DNA of 64,000 bases from Planctomycetota bacterium (GTDB taxonomy: Bacteria; Planctomycetota; OFTM77): assembly GCA_029260795.1 (NCBI GenBank), contig JAJDCO010000097.1:43530-107529 (forward strand). Reading direction: 5' to 3'. The translations under genes and the position numbers were made by a program. Every line of letters starts with the position of its first letter. Position 1 is the stretch's first letter. Of this stretch, positions 49,515 through 58,283 are shown one piece after another. A model generated the notes under the pieces. It did no database searches. It was not told the origin of the DNA and saw only the letters and a list, made by a program, of their open reading frames with translations.

Positions 49515-50914
49515 CGCCCTTCTCCCGTCGCACCCGAGCGGACGGCGGCTTTGCGCACGGCCTCGGCAACTGACCGATGCACCTCGAGATCCAGCATGTT
49601 GGGCAGCAGGCATTCTTCGCCGGCCAGGTCGGCCAGCCGCTCGGCGGTGGCGAGCATCATCTCGCGGTTGATGGTCTTGGCCCGAGCATCGAGTGCCCCC
49701 CGGAAGAGGCCGGGGTAGGCGAGGGCATTGTTCATGCCGCGTCCGTCGAGCGCGATGGCGGCCCCGGCCTCGAGGGCGTCTGCGACCGCGATCTCACTGA
49801 CTGGATTCGCGAGGGCGAAGACGATCGATTTGTCTCCCATCGACGCGACCATCTCCTGGGTGACCAGGTTGGGGCGCGAGACGCCGATGAAGAGGTTGCG
49901 TCCCGGGAGGACCTCGGCGAGCGTCCCTTGGACTCTCTCGGAGTTCGTCACCTCGGCCAGGTCTTGCTTCCAGGCATTCATGCGCTCGGGCCGGCCCGAG
50001 TAGATTGCCCCGACCGAGTCGCACACGACGACGTCCTGCACGCCGAAATCGATCAGGAAGCGAGCGATCGCCGAGCCGGCCGCACCCGCTCCCGAGAGCA
50101 CGGCGCGGCATTCGGAAGGCGATCGGCCCACCTGCCGCAGTGCGCTGATGAGCCCCGCGATGCAGACCGTCGCCGTGCCGTGCTGATCGTCGTGGAAGAC
50201 CGGCATGTCGAGCCGCTTCTGGAGCTCGCTCTCGATCACGAAGCAATCGGGGGCGGCGATGTCCTCGATCTGAATGGCCCCGAAGTTGAGCGCGCAGCGC
50301 TCGACGGTGTCGATGATCTCGTCGGAGTCCCGGCTGTTGATCAGGAAGGGTTCGGCCGACACTCCCACGAAGTACGCCAAGATCGCGGCCTTGCCTTCCA
50401 TGACCGGAAGCGAGGCCAAGGGGCCGATGTCTCCGAGACCGAGAACGGCCGTCCCGTTGGTGACGATCGCGATCCGATGAGCGATGCCGGTGTAGTCCCA
50501 AGCACAGCTCGGGTCGGCATGGATCTTCTCGCACACGCTGGCGACGCCCGGCGTGTAGATCATACGCAGATCCATGAGGCTGTCGAGCGCGTGTCGGGAT
50601 CGCGTCTCGATGGCGCCGCCGCGGTGAATCTCGAGCACCTCGTCCGTCACCTGGAGGATCTCGGCGAAGTCGTGGCGCCGAATGGCTTCCAGCGTTCGAT
50701 CGCGATGTTCTTCATCGATGAAGAACATCTGCAGGTCGCGCGTTTTGAATCGCCCGTCGACATCGATCAAGCGAATGTCGCCCAAGGGCGTTCGGACGCT
50801 CGCGATGCTGGCGAGCACCTCGGCCAGGTAGCCGGGCACGTCGACCAACCGGAGTCGGACCGTCACGATCAAGGCGGCGTGATAGCGCTCTTGCCAGTTG
50901 ATGTCGCTCGTCAA
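49511..50914 (-). CDS. NAD(P)-dependent malic enzyme with N-terminal ACT domain
   Basis: 467 residues. Residues about 14-90 look like an ACT domain (ALIVTVRLRLVDVPGYLAEVLASIASV...IRLIDVDG), a ligand-binding regulator. The malic core follows: DLRMIYTPGVASVCEKI (catalytic Y), NGTAVLGLGDIGPLASLPVMEGKAAILAYF, IQIEDIAAPDCFVIE (metal ligands), MPVFHDDQHGTATV, and Rossmann LSGAGAAGSAIARFLI, ending in ALANPVSEI and GRGMNNALAYPGLFRGAL. It converts malate to pyruvate, CO2 and reduced cofactor. The start is TTG at 50914, chosen because GAGGAG lies nine bases upstream and no nearer ATG/GTG exists. The TPR gene overlaps its end. Confidence 0.94.
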   Translation of the reverse strand: MTSDINWQERYHAALIVTVRLRLVDVPGYLAEVLASIASVRTPLGDIRLIDVDGRFKTRDLQMFFIDEEHRDRTLEAIRRHDFAEILQVTDEVLEIHRGGAIETRSRHALDSLMDLRMIYTPGVASVCEKIHADPSCAWDYTGIAHRIAIVTNGTAVLGLGDIGPLASLPVMEGKAAILAYFVGVSAEPFLINSRDSDEIIDTVERCALNFGAIQIEDIAAPDCFVIESELQKRLDMPVFHDDQHGTATVCIAGLISALRQVGRSPSECRAVLSGAGAAGSAIARFLIDFGVQDVVVCDSVGAIYSGRPERMNAWKQDLAEVTNSERVQGTLAEVLPGRNLFIGVSRPNLVTQEMVASMGDKSIVFALANPVSEIAVADALEAGAAIALDGRGMNNALAYPGLFRGALDARAKTINREMMLATAERLADLAGEECLLPNMLDLEVHRSVAEAVRKAAVRSGATGEGR

Positions 50915-51223
50915 CTTCGAGACTCCTCATCGAAAAGGGGGACGGCACTCAGGTTGCCTGGTCGGGCGGACGGATGCAACGGACAGAGAGAGAGTACGGG
51001 ATCGCGTCGCGAGGGTGACACGGACACTGCGCGCTCGTCGTCGTGCCTGCGAGGAGCGGTCTACTCCGACGGGCGCATGAAGGGCCCTCGTGACGCGTGT
51101 CGAGAGCGGCTCCGACGTGGCTTGCCAAGTCTTACACACTCCTTACGTCCGCTCGCTCGGGAGCCCGGTAGAGTAAGCGTGGAGTCGAACGAGATGCACC
51201 CCGACCGTTGCAGGAGCCGAGCC
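50915..51223. other. Divergent intergenic region, malic enzyme/VIT
   Basis: 309 bases. A long frame reaches the VIT gene from upstream on the plus strand, running antisense to the malic enzyme; it is not real coding because the VIT protein has its own signal peptide and CAGGAG at 51224. No clear promoter boxes; TTACACACTCCTTACG near 51131-51146 is the A+T-richest patch. Confidence 0.4.
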
Positions 51224-53467
51224 ATGTCAGTCCTTCCGAGCCCGAGAACCTGGGGACGCGCCGGGCTGGCCGTCCTGGCCCTGGCCTTCACGGCCACTGC
51301 CCAGACCGATTGGGGGCGCGCCTCACACGTGGTCGTCCCGCAGTCCCGCGCCTTCTCGCTGGATGCGCAGAATGGGCAGATTCAGCTCACGAGCGTCCAG
51401 GCCCAGGTGCGCCTGCTCGACCGGACCGCTCGCACGACTCTGGACATCGCCGTCCACAATCCCGGTGGTCGACCCGCCGAGGCGATCCTTTTGCTACCCG
51501 TACCCGAGCGAGCGGTCGTCAGCGGATTCCTCTTCGAGGGAGCGGCCAGCGAGCCGACGGCTCGGCTGCTCCCGGCGGACGAGGCGAGGCGCACCTACGA
51601 CTCGATCGTCGCCAAGGTCCGCGATCCCGCCTTGCTGGAGTTCGCCGGCTACGCGCTCATTCGCTCGAGCGTTTTCCCGGTGGCGCCCGGAGGCAACCAG
51701 CGCGTCCGCATCATCTATGAGCACCTGCTCGGTGGAGAGGGCGCTCGCGTCGACTATCGCCTGCCTCGGAGCGAGTCCCTGCGGGCGCGCGTGCCCTGGG
51801 AGATCGATGTCGACCTCACCTCGACCGCGCCGATCGCTTCCCTCTACTCACCAAGCCATCCTCTCGAGACCGTCGAGCTGTCAGCGAAGCGCCGCCGGGT
51901 GCGGCTGCCGCGCTCGGCCCAGACTGACCCCGGGGCCTTCCTCCTGTCGTGGGTGGCTGGCGAAGGCGTCGGTGCCTCGATGTTCGCTTATCCGGACCCG
52001 AGCCAGGGCGGCGGCTACTTCCTACTGATGGCGGGGCTCCCGCAGCCCACGGGTCAGGAAGTGCGAGCCATCCGACGGGAGATCACCCTGGTGATCGATC
52101 GCTCGGGCAGCATGGCGGGTGGCAAGCTCGAGCAGTCGTTGGCGGCTGCGCTGCAGGTTGTCGAAGGGCTCGAGGACGGCGAGACCTTCAACATCCTCGA
52201 CTACTCGAACGAGGTCGCAGCCTTCTCACCGCGCCCGGTGTTGCGCAACGAGCGGTCGATCGCTTCGGCGAGGGTGTATCTGAAAGCACTGCGACCGGGC
52301 GGGGGCACGAACATTCACGACGCGATGCTCGAAGCACTGCGTCAGCCTCCGAGTGAAGGGCGTCTCCCGTTGGTCTTCTTCTTGACCGACGGTCTGCCGA
52401 CGATCGGTCAGACCTCCGAGGTCGTGATCCGCGAGCTGGCCGAGAAGAGCAATCCCTTCCATCGCCGCATCTTCACCTTCGGCGTCGGCGACGACGTCAA
52501 CGCGCCGCTGCTCGATCACATCGCGGATGGGAGCAAGGCCAAGAGCACCTACGTGCTGCCTTCCGAAGACGTCGAGGTGAAGGTCGCTCAGCTCTATCGG
52601 CAGCTCTACGGCCCGGTGTTCGCCGACATCCAGCTCGAGACGCTGGATGAGCAAGGCGAGCTGACGACCCGAGTGGTACGTGATCCGATGCCGACCACGT
52701 TGCCCGACCTCTTTGAGGGCGATCAGATCGTGCTGCTGGGCCGCTACCTCGGCGAAGGTCCGATCCGCTTCCGCCTGGCCGGCAACTTCCGCGGCGAAGC
52801 GCGACGTTTCCGATTCGACTTCGACCTCGAGAGCGCGACGACCCGGAATGCGTTCGTTCCGCGCCTCTGGGCGGGCCGCCGCATCGCCGAGATGGTCAAC
52901 GAGGTGCGCCAGGCGGGCGCGAACGGCCTCGCCGTGACCGCCAATCCCAAGACGAAGGAGCTCACCGACGAGATCGTGCGGCTCTCGACGCGCTTCGGAA
53001 TCCTCAGCGAGTACACGGCCTTTCTGGCAACCGAAGGGACCGACTTGGGATCCTGGGACACGCTGGTCACGGCTTGCGAGTTGAACCTGAACGATCGGGC
53101 GATCAACACGCGATCGGGTCGCGGAGCCGTCGTCCAGAGCTTCAACAACGTTCAGCAGCGCGAGCAGTCTTGGCTGAACTACTCGAACCGCTACCTCGCC
53201 GACAACCTCGAGTCGGTGCAGCACACGGGCATCCAGCAGGTCTGTGACCGCGCCTTCCTGCGCCGCGGGAACCAGTGGATCGACTCACGACTGGTGGCGG
53301 ATCAAGCCTCGCTCGAGCCGGCCGAGGTGATTGACTTCGGGAGCCCGGAACATCGCCAGCTGATCGAGGTGATGGCTGCGCAAGGACGCCAGGCTGTGCT
53401 GTCCCTCCAAGGCGAAGTGCTGATTCAACACGAAGGCCGCAACATCCTGCTTCGAAATCACCGGTGA
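51224..53467 (+). CDS. Secreted VIT- and vWA-domain protein
   Basis: 747 residues. Signal peptide GLAVLALAFTATAQ. VIT domain about residues 35-165 (VQAQVRLLDRTARTTLDIAVHNP, EAILLLPVPERAVVSGFLFE, ADEARRTYDSIVAKVRDPALLEF, FPVAPGGNQRVRIIYE), as in inter-α-trypsin inhibitor heavy chains. The vWA domain near 290-470 carries MIDAS DRSGSMAGG, then GGGTNIHDAM and FFLTDGLPT. A β-rich region and a C-terminal tail follow, with a segment DGSKAKSTYVLPSED after the vWA. An exported adhesion or matrix role fits. CAGGAG lies ahead of the ATG. The vWA gene follows after 108 bases. Confidence 0.93.
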   Translation: MSVLPSPRTWGRAGLAVLALAFTATAQTDWGRASHVVVPQSRAFSLDAQNGQIQLTSVQAQVRLLDRTARTTLDIAVHNPGGRPAEAILLLPVPERAVVSGFLFEGAASEPTARLLPADEARRTYDSIVAKVRDPALLEFAGYALIRSSVFPVAPGGNQRVRIIYEHLLGGEGARVDYRLPRSESLRARVPWEIDVDLTSTAPIASLYSPSHPLETVELSAKRRRVRLPRSAQTDPGAFLLSWVAGEGVGASMFAYPDPSQGGGYFLLMAGLPQPTGQEVRAIRREITLVIDRSGSMAGGKLEQSLAAALQVVEGLEDGETFNILDYSNEVAAFSPRPVLRNERSIASARVYLKALRPGGGTNIHDAMLEALRQPPSEGRLPLVFFLTDGLPTIGQTSEVVIRELAEKSNPFHRRIFTFGVGDDVNAPLLDHIADGSKAKSTYVLPSEDVEVKVAQLYRQLYGPVFADIQLETLDEQGELTTRVVRDPMPTTLPDLFEGDQIVLLGRYLGEGPIRFRLAGNFRGEARRFRFDFDLESATTRNAFVPRLWAGRRIAEMVNEVRQAGANGLAVTANPKTKELTDEIVRLSTRFGILSEYTAFLATEGTDLGSWDTLVTACELNLNDRAINTRSGRGAVVQSFNNVQQREQSWLNYSNRYLADNLESVQHTGIQQVCDRAFLRRGNQWIDSRLVADQASLEPAEVIDFGSPEHRQLIEVMAAQGRQAVLSLQGEVLIQHEGRNILLRNHR

Positions 53468-53575
53468 ACCGAACCGTTTGGGCTGAGTCCAACTGCCGAA
53501 CCGATCGGCCGCCTGCCCGCTGAAACCGGCTCGCCCCTGCGAGCCTCGAGAATCGAAAGACCCAGGAGAATCGAC

Positions 53576-54733
53576 ATGCGTATCCAACGACACTTCCTGT
53601 TCGCCCTTTGCATTCTGATCGGCTCGGTGGGCTCCTCGAGCGCAGCTGGGGACGATGACCAGCCGAAGGCGGTCGCGGAGACCGCGGCCGCCCCGGTCGT
53701 CGAGCTCGTGATCTGCCTCGACACGAGCGGCAGCATGAGCGGCTTGATCGACGCCGCCCGCCAGAAGCTCTGGATCATCGTCAACGAGCTCGCCACCGCC
53801 AAGCCGACCCCGAGCTTGCGCGTGGCGCTGCTGACCTTCGGCAACGACGGCCATTCGCAGGAAGACGGCTGGGTGCGCATCGACAGCGACTTCACCGACG
53901 ACCTCGACATGATCTCGGAGCGGCTGTTCGCGCTCTCGACCAATGGGGGCACCGAGCTCGTCGGCCGCGTGATGCAGACCGCTCTCGACCGATTGACTTG
54001 GACGGCGAGCGGCGATCCCATGCGCATCGTGTTCGTGGCCGGCAACGAGTCCGCCGATCAGGATGAGCAGGCCAACTATCGGGATGTCGCCAAGAGCGCG
54101 ATCGAGCGCGGGATCATCGTCAACACGATCTACTGTGGACCGGCGACCGACGACATCGCCCCAGGCTGGAAAGACGTGGCGCTGCGCGCGGATGGTCGCT
54201 TCGCTTCGATCGATCAGAACGACGGGACGGTCGTGATCGAGACTCCCTTCGATGTCGACATCGCCACGCTCAATACCGCCCTGAATGCGACCTACATCCC
54301 GTACGGTGCCGAGGGATCGATCGCACAAACTCGCCAGGTCGCTCAAGACGCGAACTGCACGACTCTCAACCACGAAGCCATCGCGACGCGAGCGGTCTGG
54401 AAGGCGAATGGCCTGTACAACTGCGCGACCTGGGATCTGGTCGACGCCGTCGCCCAGCCCAAGTTCAAGTGGGAGTCGATCGAGGTGAATACCCTCCCCG
54501 AGGCCATCCAGAAGATGACTCTCGAAGAGCGCAAGGCGCACGTCGCCAAGCTCGCCAAGACTCGAGCCGAGCTGCAGAAGAAGATCCAAGCCAAGGGCAA
54601 AGAGCGCGATGCCTTCGTGAAGACGAAGCTGGTCGAGGTCAACGGCGATCGCAACAAGGCCTTCGACGAAGCCATCCTCGGCGCCATCCGCGCCCAGGCC
54701 GAGAGCCGGGGCTTCCGCCTCGACGGCAAGTGA
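53576..54733 (+). CDS. Exported von Willebrand factor A-domain protein
   Basis: 385 residues. Signal peptide FLFALCILIGSVGSSSAAG. The vWA domain at about 45-230 has MIDAS LDTSGSMSG, a threonine in NGGTELVG, and an aspartate pair later; AALLTFG and MRIVFVAGNESADQD give the strands. The C-terminal region is lysine-rich and α-helical (KMTLEERKAHVAKLAKTRAELQKKIQAKGKERDAFV), likely a coiled coil. AGGAGAATC upstream of the ATG. It follows the VIT gene in the same direction and is closed by a perfect hairpin at 54751. A partner role to the VIT protein is an inference from order. Confidence 0.9.
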   Translation: MRIQRHFLFALCILIGSVGSSSAAGDDDQPKAVAETAAAPVVELVICLDTSGSMSGLIDAARQKLWIIVNELATAKPTPSLRVALLTFGNDGHSQEDGWVRIDSDFTDDLDMISERLFALSTNGGTELVGRVMQTALDRLTWTASGDPMRIVFVAGNESADQDEQANYRDVAKSAIERGIIVNTIYCGPATDDIAPGWKDVALRADGRFASIDQNDGTVVIETPFDVDIATLNTALNATYIPYGAEGSIAQTRQVAQDANCTTLNHEAIATRAVWKANGLYNCATWDLVDAVAQPKFKWESIEVNTLPEAIQKMTLEERKAHVAKLAKTRAELQKKIQAKGKERDAFVKTKLVEVNGDRNKAFDEAILGAIRAQAESRGFRLDGK

Positions 54734-54750
54734 GAGGTGGGCTCGCCCAA

Positions 54751-54779
54751 CCCCAGGCGAAGCGCCCGTTCGCCTGGGG
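54751..54779 (+). terminator. Perfect 11-bp hairpin after the vWA gene
   Basis: CCCCAGGCGAA, loop GCGCCCG, TTCGCCTGGGG, starting 17 bases after the stop. No T-run follows. It lies in the 194-base gap between convergent genes and could serve both directions. Confidence 0.6.
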
Positions 54780-54927
54780 TGCGCCCAACCGAGCCGCGCA
54801 CGATCATGCGCACGAGGGACTCGGAGAGAATCGGATCGTCGCTCGGACAGGGCGTTCCGGATCAGCGTCGATCGAGTAAGCGGGAAGCCCAGACCATCTC
54901 GCCGACCGACAACTTTGTTCGCGTCTT

Positions 54928-56355
54928 CTAGCCGGACGTTCCGAAGCAGTACACGGCCACCTGCGTGCGCACGAACACACGGCCGGGCGCCAGCGCGGGT
55001 GTGCTCCAGATCTGCTCCTCGAAGCTCTCCGAGGAGAGAACCTTCCACTCCTTGCCCGCCTCGATGATCGAGAAGATACCGGAGTGGCTGCCGAGGTAGA
55101 GCTTGCCGTCGGCGGCGACCGGCGACGCGAAGAAGCCGTCGTTGGCGTCGACGCGGCCCTTGTGAATCTCCTCGCCCGTGTTCGGATCGAGCGACGTCAT
55201 CACGCCGCCTTCCTTGAGCACGTACAGGATGCCGTCGTAGAGGATCGGGGACGGGATGTTCGGCAGCGACCGGTCGTACTTCCACAGAACGTGACTTTCG
55301 GTGACGTTCCCCTTGCCGCCGAGCCGAATCGCGAACAGCCCGTTCTGGGCGTGGAGGCGAGCCGAGATGGACTTCCAGTCCTTGTCGTCGAGAGTGCCGT
55401 TCTTGTCGAGGTCGTACAGGAACCAGAGCTGTGGCATGGAAGGATCCGGTGCCTCGGTGCGCGAGAGCTGACCGTCGCCATCGGCGTCGAAGTCTTCGAG
55501 CGCTTTCTCCCACGGGAAGTCGAGGTCCTTCTTGACGCCCAGCTCGTTCGCACCCGCCATCCACGAGCTGACGTACAGCCGATCCCCGTCGACGATCGGA
55601 AGGCACTTGGCCTGCCACGCAAGGCCGTCGATCCACCAGACCTTCTCACCGGTATCGCGTGCGTATGCCGTCACGGCATAGGAGCCCGAAACGATGATCT
55701 GCGCCGAGCCCTCTTGCGGCTCGTAGACGACGGGCGTCGAGAAGCCGTGCGTCGCACCGGGCCGGTCCGTCTTCCAGGCCACCTTTCCCGTGTCCTTGTG
55801 GGCGGCGAGGAGATAGGAGTCGGTGTCCTGATCACACAGCAGGATGACCTGCGAGCCGCTGACGATCGGAGAGGCGCCCATCCCGTAGGGGTTGTTGAAG
55901 GGTCCGAGCTCGAGCGTCCAGCGGAGCTTGCCCTCGGCGTCGTACGAAACGAGGCCGAGATTGGGAAAGAAGACGAAGACGTTCTCGCCATCGGTCGCCG
56001 GCGAGGGTGCCACCGGCGAGTTGGGTCCACGCGGGTCCTTCTCGAGAGGCTGCGGAGACTTGGCAGTCCAGCGCCTTTCACCGGTCTCGGCATCCAGGCA
56101 GATCGTCAGGAGCTCTCGTCCCTCGGCGGCGGTCACGATGACACCGGACTTCGTCAACACGGGGGAGGAGTACCCGGCAGGAACCTGCGCTCGCCACTGC
56201 ACGTTCCTCTCGGGACCAATCGCGCTCGGCATGTTCTCGGCGGCTAGTACACCCGTTCCATTCGGGCCGCGGAATCGGCCCCAGTCATTTCCCTTCGCCG
56301 GGCTCACGAACGCGATCGTGAATAGTGCCACCCCTGTCCAAGCCAGAATCTTCAC
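54928..56355 (-). CDS. Exported PQQ-like β-propeller protein with two EF-hands
   Basis: 475 residues. Signal: ILAWTGVALFTIAFVSPAKG, then NDWGRFRGPNGTG, the standard opening of planctomycete PQQ-like propeller proteins. Blades recur as 'LLTICLDAETGERRWTA', 'LVSYDAEGKLRWTLEL', 'YLLAAHKDTGKVAWKT', 'VTAYARDTGEKVWWI' and 'MTSLDPNTGEEIHKG'. Two EF-hands sit in the middle: DFDADGDGQLSRTEA and DLDKNGTLDDKD, with D-x-D-x-(D/N)-G spacing. These bind calcium. No catalytic PQQ residues are evident. GTG at 56355 with AGAGGAAA upstream; a longer frame lacks these. It likely binds ligands or proteins outside the cytoplasm. Confidence 0.9.
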   Translation of the reverse strand: MKILAWTGVALFTIAFVSPAKGNDWGRFRGPNGTGVLAAENMPSAIGPERNVQWRAQVPAGYSSPVLTKSGVIVTAAEGRELLTICLDAETGERRWTAKSPQPLEKDPRGPNSPVAPSPATDGENVFVFFPNLGLVSYDAEGKLRWTLELGPFNNPYGMGASPIVSGSQVILLCDQDTDSYLLAAHKDTGKVAWKTDRPGATHGFSTPVVYEPQEGSAQIIVSGSYAVTAYARDTGEKVWWIDGLAWQAKCLPIVDGDRLYVSSWMAGANELGVKKDLDFPWEKALEDFDADGDGQLSRTEAPDPSMPQLWFLYDLDKNGTLDDKDWKSISARLHAQNGLFAIRLGGKGNVTESHVLWKYDRSLPNIPSPILYDGILYVLKEGGVMTSLDPNTGEEIHKGRVDANDGFFASPVAADGKLYLGSHSGIFSIIEAGKEWKVLSSESFEEQIWSTPALAPGRVFVRTQVAVYCFGTSG

Positions 56356-56536
56356 GGGTTTCCTCTTTCGCTCTGGGAGCCACCGCCGAGAGTCTCTCTC
56401 GTGTGACGTCGTTTGCCTCGCCTTCGCCCGGCGCACGCCGGCCCTACAGGTCCAAAGGGACGACCTTTCGCCGTCGGGCTCGGCGGAGAACGCGGGTGAT
56501 ACGTGTTCAATGCTGCTCCGTTGGTCGGATGCGTTC

Positions 56537-57691
56537 TCATGAAGACCGCTGCAGCAGTCGTCGTCCGAGCTTCAGGTAGCTCCTAGGCTGACAGAGCAAC
56601 CGGCGATAGGAGGTTCGACCAGCGATCACTTCGCCGACGGCGTGCGTCAACGTTCTCCCGAGTCGCTCGAAGAGGAATCGCCGCGCTCGCCCGGGTCGAT
56701 AGAGGATTCCTGCGAGGAGCCGAGCCCATCTCAGGTCGGATACGAGACGCTGATGGACCATGCGCCGATAGTGGCGAGCGACGGCTTCCGGCGAAGGAGC
56801 TCCGGCGAGGATGGCTTGGGCGGCGGCAGCCCCACTGATCAGGGCAGCGGAAATGCCCTCGGCCGTAATGGGATCGGCCAGTCCGGCCGCGTCTCCCGAA
56901 AGCAGCACGCGGCCACGCGTCAGCTCGACTCGTGGCCGCACGGGGATCAAGAAGCCGTGCCGTTCGGCCGGGCAATCCGCGAGGCCCCAATCACCGAGGG
57001 TCGACTCGAGACGCCCGACCAACGACGGCGCAGGACGCCGGGTGCTCAGGATGCCGACCGAGAGGTGATTCGACTTAGGGAAGACCCAAGCGTAGCCTCC
57101 GGCAATCGCGTCGAAGTCGAAGCGCGCGATGCCGGCGAATCGGGCGTGCACTTCCGGTGTGACGGTGAGCTCCCACTCGAGGGCCGGAATCCCGGGTGGT
57201 GCCGGTGGCCAGCTTGCCAGGCGAGCGGTGGGACCCGTCGCGCCGTCGGCCGCGACCAGGAAGGGGGCGCAGTGAGTCCCCGCCGTCGTCTCCGCGATCA
57301 CGCGGTCGGATTCTGAGCGGAGGCCCCGCAAGGTCGCCGGCGCGATGAGCTCGGCGCCACCCGCGCGCGCGTGGTCGACCAACGCGGCATCGAAGTCGGA
57401 GCGCATGGCCATCGAGACCCAGGGGGCGTCCCCATTCAACGTCCAGGTCCTCCCTTCGATTCGGAGCTCGGCGACAGGACACTCGTGCTCGACGACACTC
57501 GAGAGATCGAAGCCCGGCGGCAGAGCTTCGCGCACTCGCGGGACCAGGCCACCGCCGCAGGTCTTGTAGCGGGGAAGGCGCTCCTTCTCGAGGATCGCGA
57601 CGCGGAGCCCACCCCGAGCGAGCGCACCGGCCGCGCTAGCGCCAGCCGGGCCAGCCCCGACGACGATCGCATCCCACGTCGAGCTCTTCAT
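56537..57691 (-). CDS. FAD-dependent oxidoreductase, geranylgeranyl reductase family
   Basis: 384 residues. FAD-binding GxGxxG variant IVVGAGPAGASAAG (9-22), EKERLPRYKTCGGGLVPR, GADGATGPTARLA, and the family signature VLLSGDAAGLADPITAEGISAALISG. C-terminal basic ending (KLGRRLLQRSS). These enzymes reduce isoprenoid double bonds or act as lipid/quinone-like flavoproteins. No signal peptide. A link to the hopanoid locus is possible because hopanoid precursors are isoprenoids, but the genes are 37 kb apart. It is 181 bases after the PQQ gene's start and is preceded by repeat-rich DNA. Confidence 0.9.
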   Translation of the reverse strand: MKSSTWDAIVVGAGPAGASAAGALARGGLRVAILEKERLPRYKTCGGGLVPRVREALPPGFDLSSVVEHECPVAELRIEGRTWTLNGDAPWVSMAMRSDFDAALVDHARAGGAELIAPATLRGLRSESDRVIAETTAGTHCAPFLVAADGATGPTARLASWPPAPPGIPALEWELTVTPEVHARFAGIARFDFDAIAGGYAWVFPKSNHLSVGILSTRRPAPSLVGRLESTLGDWGLADCPAERHGFLIPVRPRVELTRGRVLLSGDAAGLADPITAEGISAALISGAAAAQAILAGAPSPEAVARHYRRMVHQRLVSDLRWARLLAGILYRPGRARRFLFERLGRTLTHAVGEVIAGRTSYRRLLCQPRSYLKLGRRLLQRSS

Positions 57692-58283
57692 GGTTCGTTC
57701 CGGCGGATTCAGAGACGCAAACGGTGTCCGTCAGCGAAGGCGTTCAATCATACCCGGCTGGCCCACCGAGGCACGAACGGAGTCCATCATGAAGGACACC
57801 TTACCGAGACACGAACGGAGTTCGTCACTGAGGACGATTGCTCGCCGGACGCATTGTCGGGCTGTCTCGCTCCTTGAAACGAAGGCCGAGAGAGTGTTCC
57901 GGGAGCGTCCGCGGCTCGTCGATCGGGCTTCAGCTTCGCTGGGCAGACGCTTCGTTTCGGCCGATCGATTCGCGGGAGCCCTCTGAATCTCGGACGAATC
58001 TCGTCGTTCGGCCGCTTCGCGGAAGCACTCCGCTTCTTGGGGAGCGTCCGCGGCTCGTCGATCGTTCGGCCGCTTCGCGGAAGCACTCCGCTTCTTGGCT
58101 CCCGGCGCACATGGGACACGGAGACACGAACGGAGTTCGTCACTGAGGACGCTCGCTCGCCGGACGCGTTGTCGGGCTGTCTCGCTCCTTGAAACGAAGG
58201 CCGAGAGAGTGTTCCGGAGAACCGTTCGGAGCGTTGAGTGGACGCGCGCATTCCCACTCCCGCCGGCGCGAGCATCCTTCTCG
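57692..58283. repeat. Repeat-rich gap: 97-bp direct repeat, 58-bp repeat and palindromes
   Basis: 592 bases with no supported gene. A ~97-base segment starting GAGACACGAACGGAGTTCGTC occurs at 57806 and 58121, 315 bases apart, with only a few mismatches. Inside lies the palindrome ACGAAC-GGA-GTTCGT. A second element, TTCGGCCGCTTCGCGG followed by AAGCACTCCGCTTCTTGG, occurs at about 58007 and 58065 (58 bases apart). GAGCGTCCGCGGCTCGTCG occurs twice too (57903, 58043). Related palindromes with CGAACGGAGT(C/T)C are at 10245 and 57773. The role is unknown. Confidence 0.8.

Noticed and set aside
49577..51223. 5' half of a very long plus-strand frame ending in the VIT gene
   Set aside because: It is antisense to the malic enzyme, and the VIT protein has its own signal peptide and Shine-Dalgarno at 51224.
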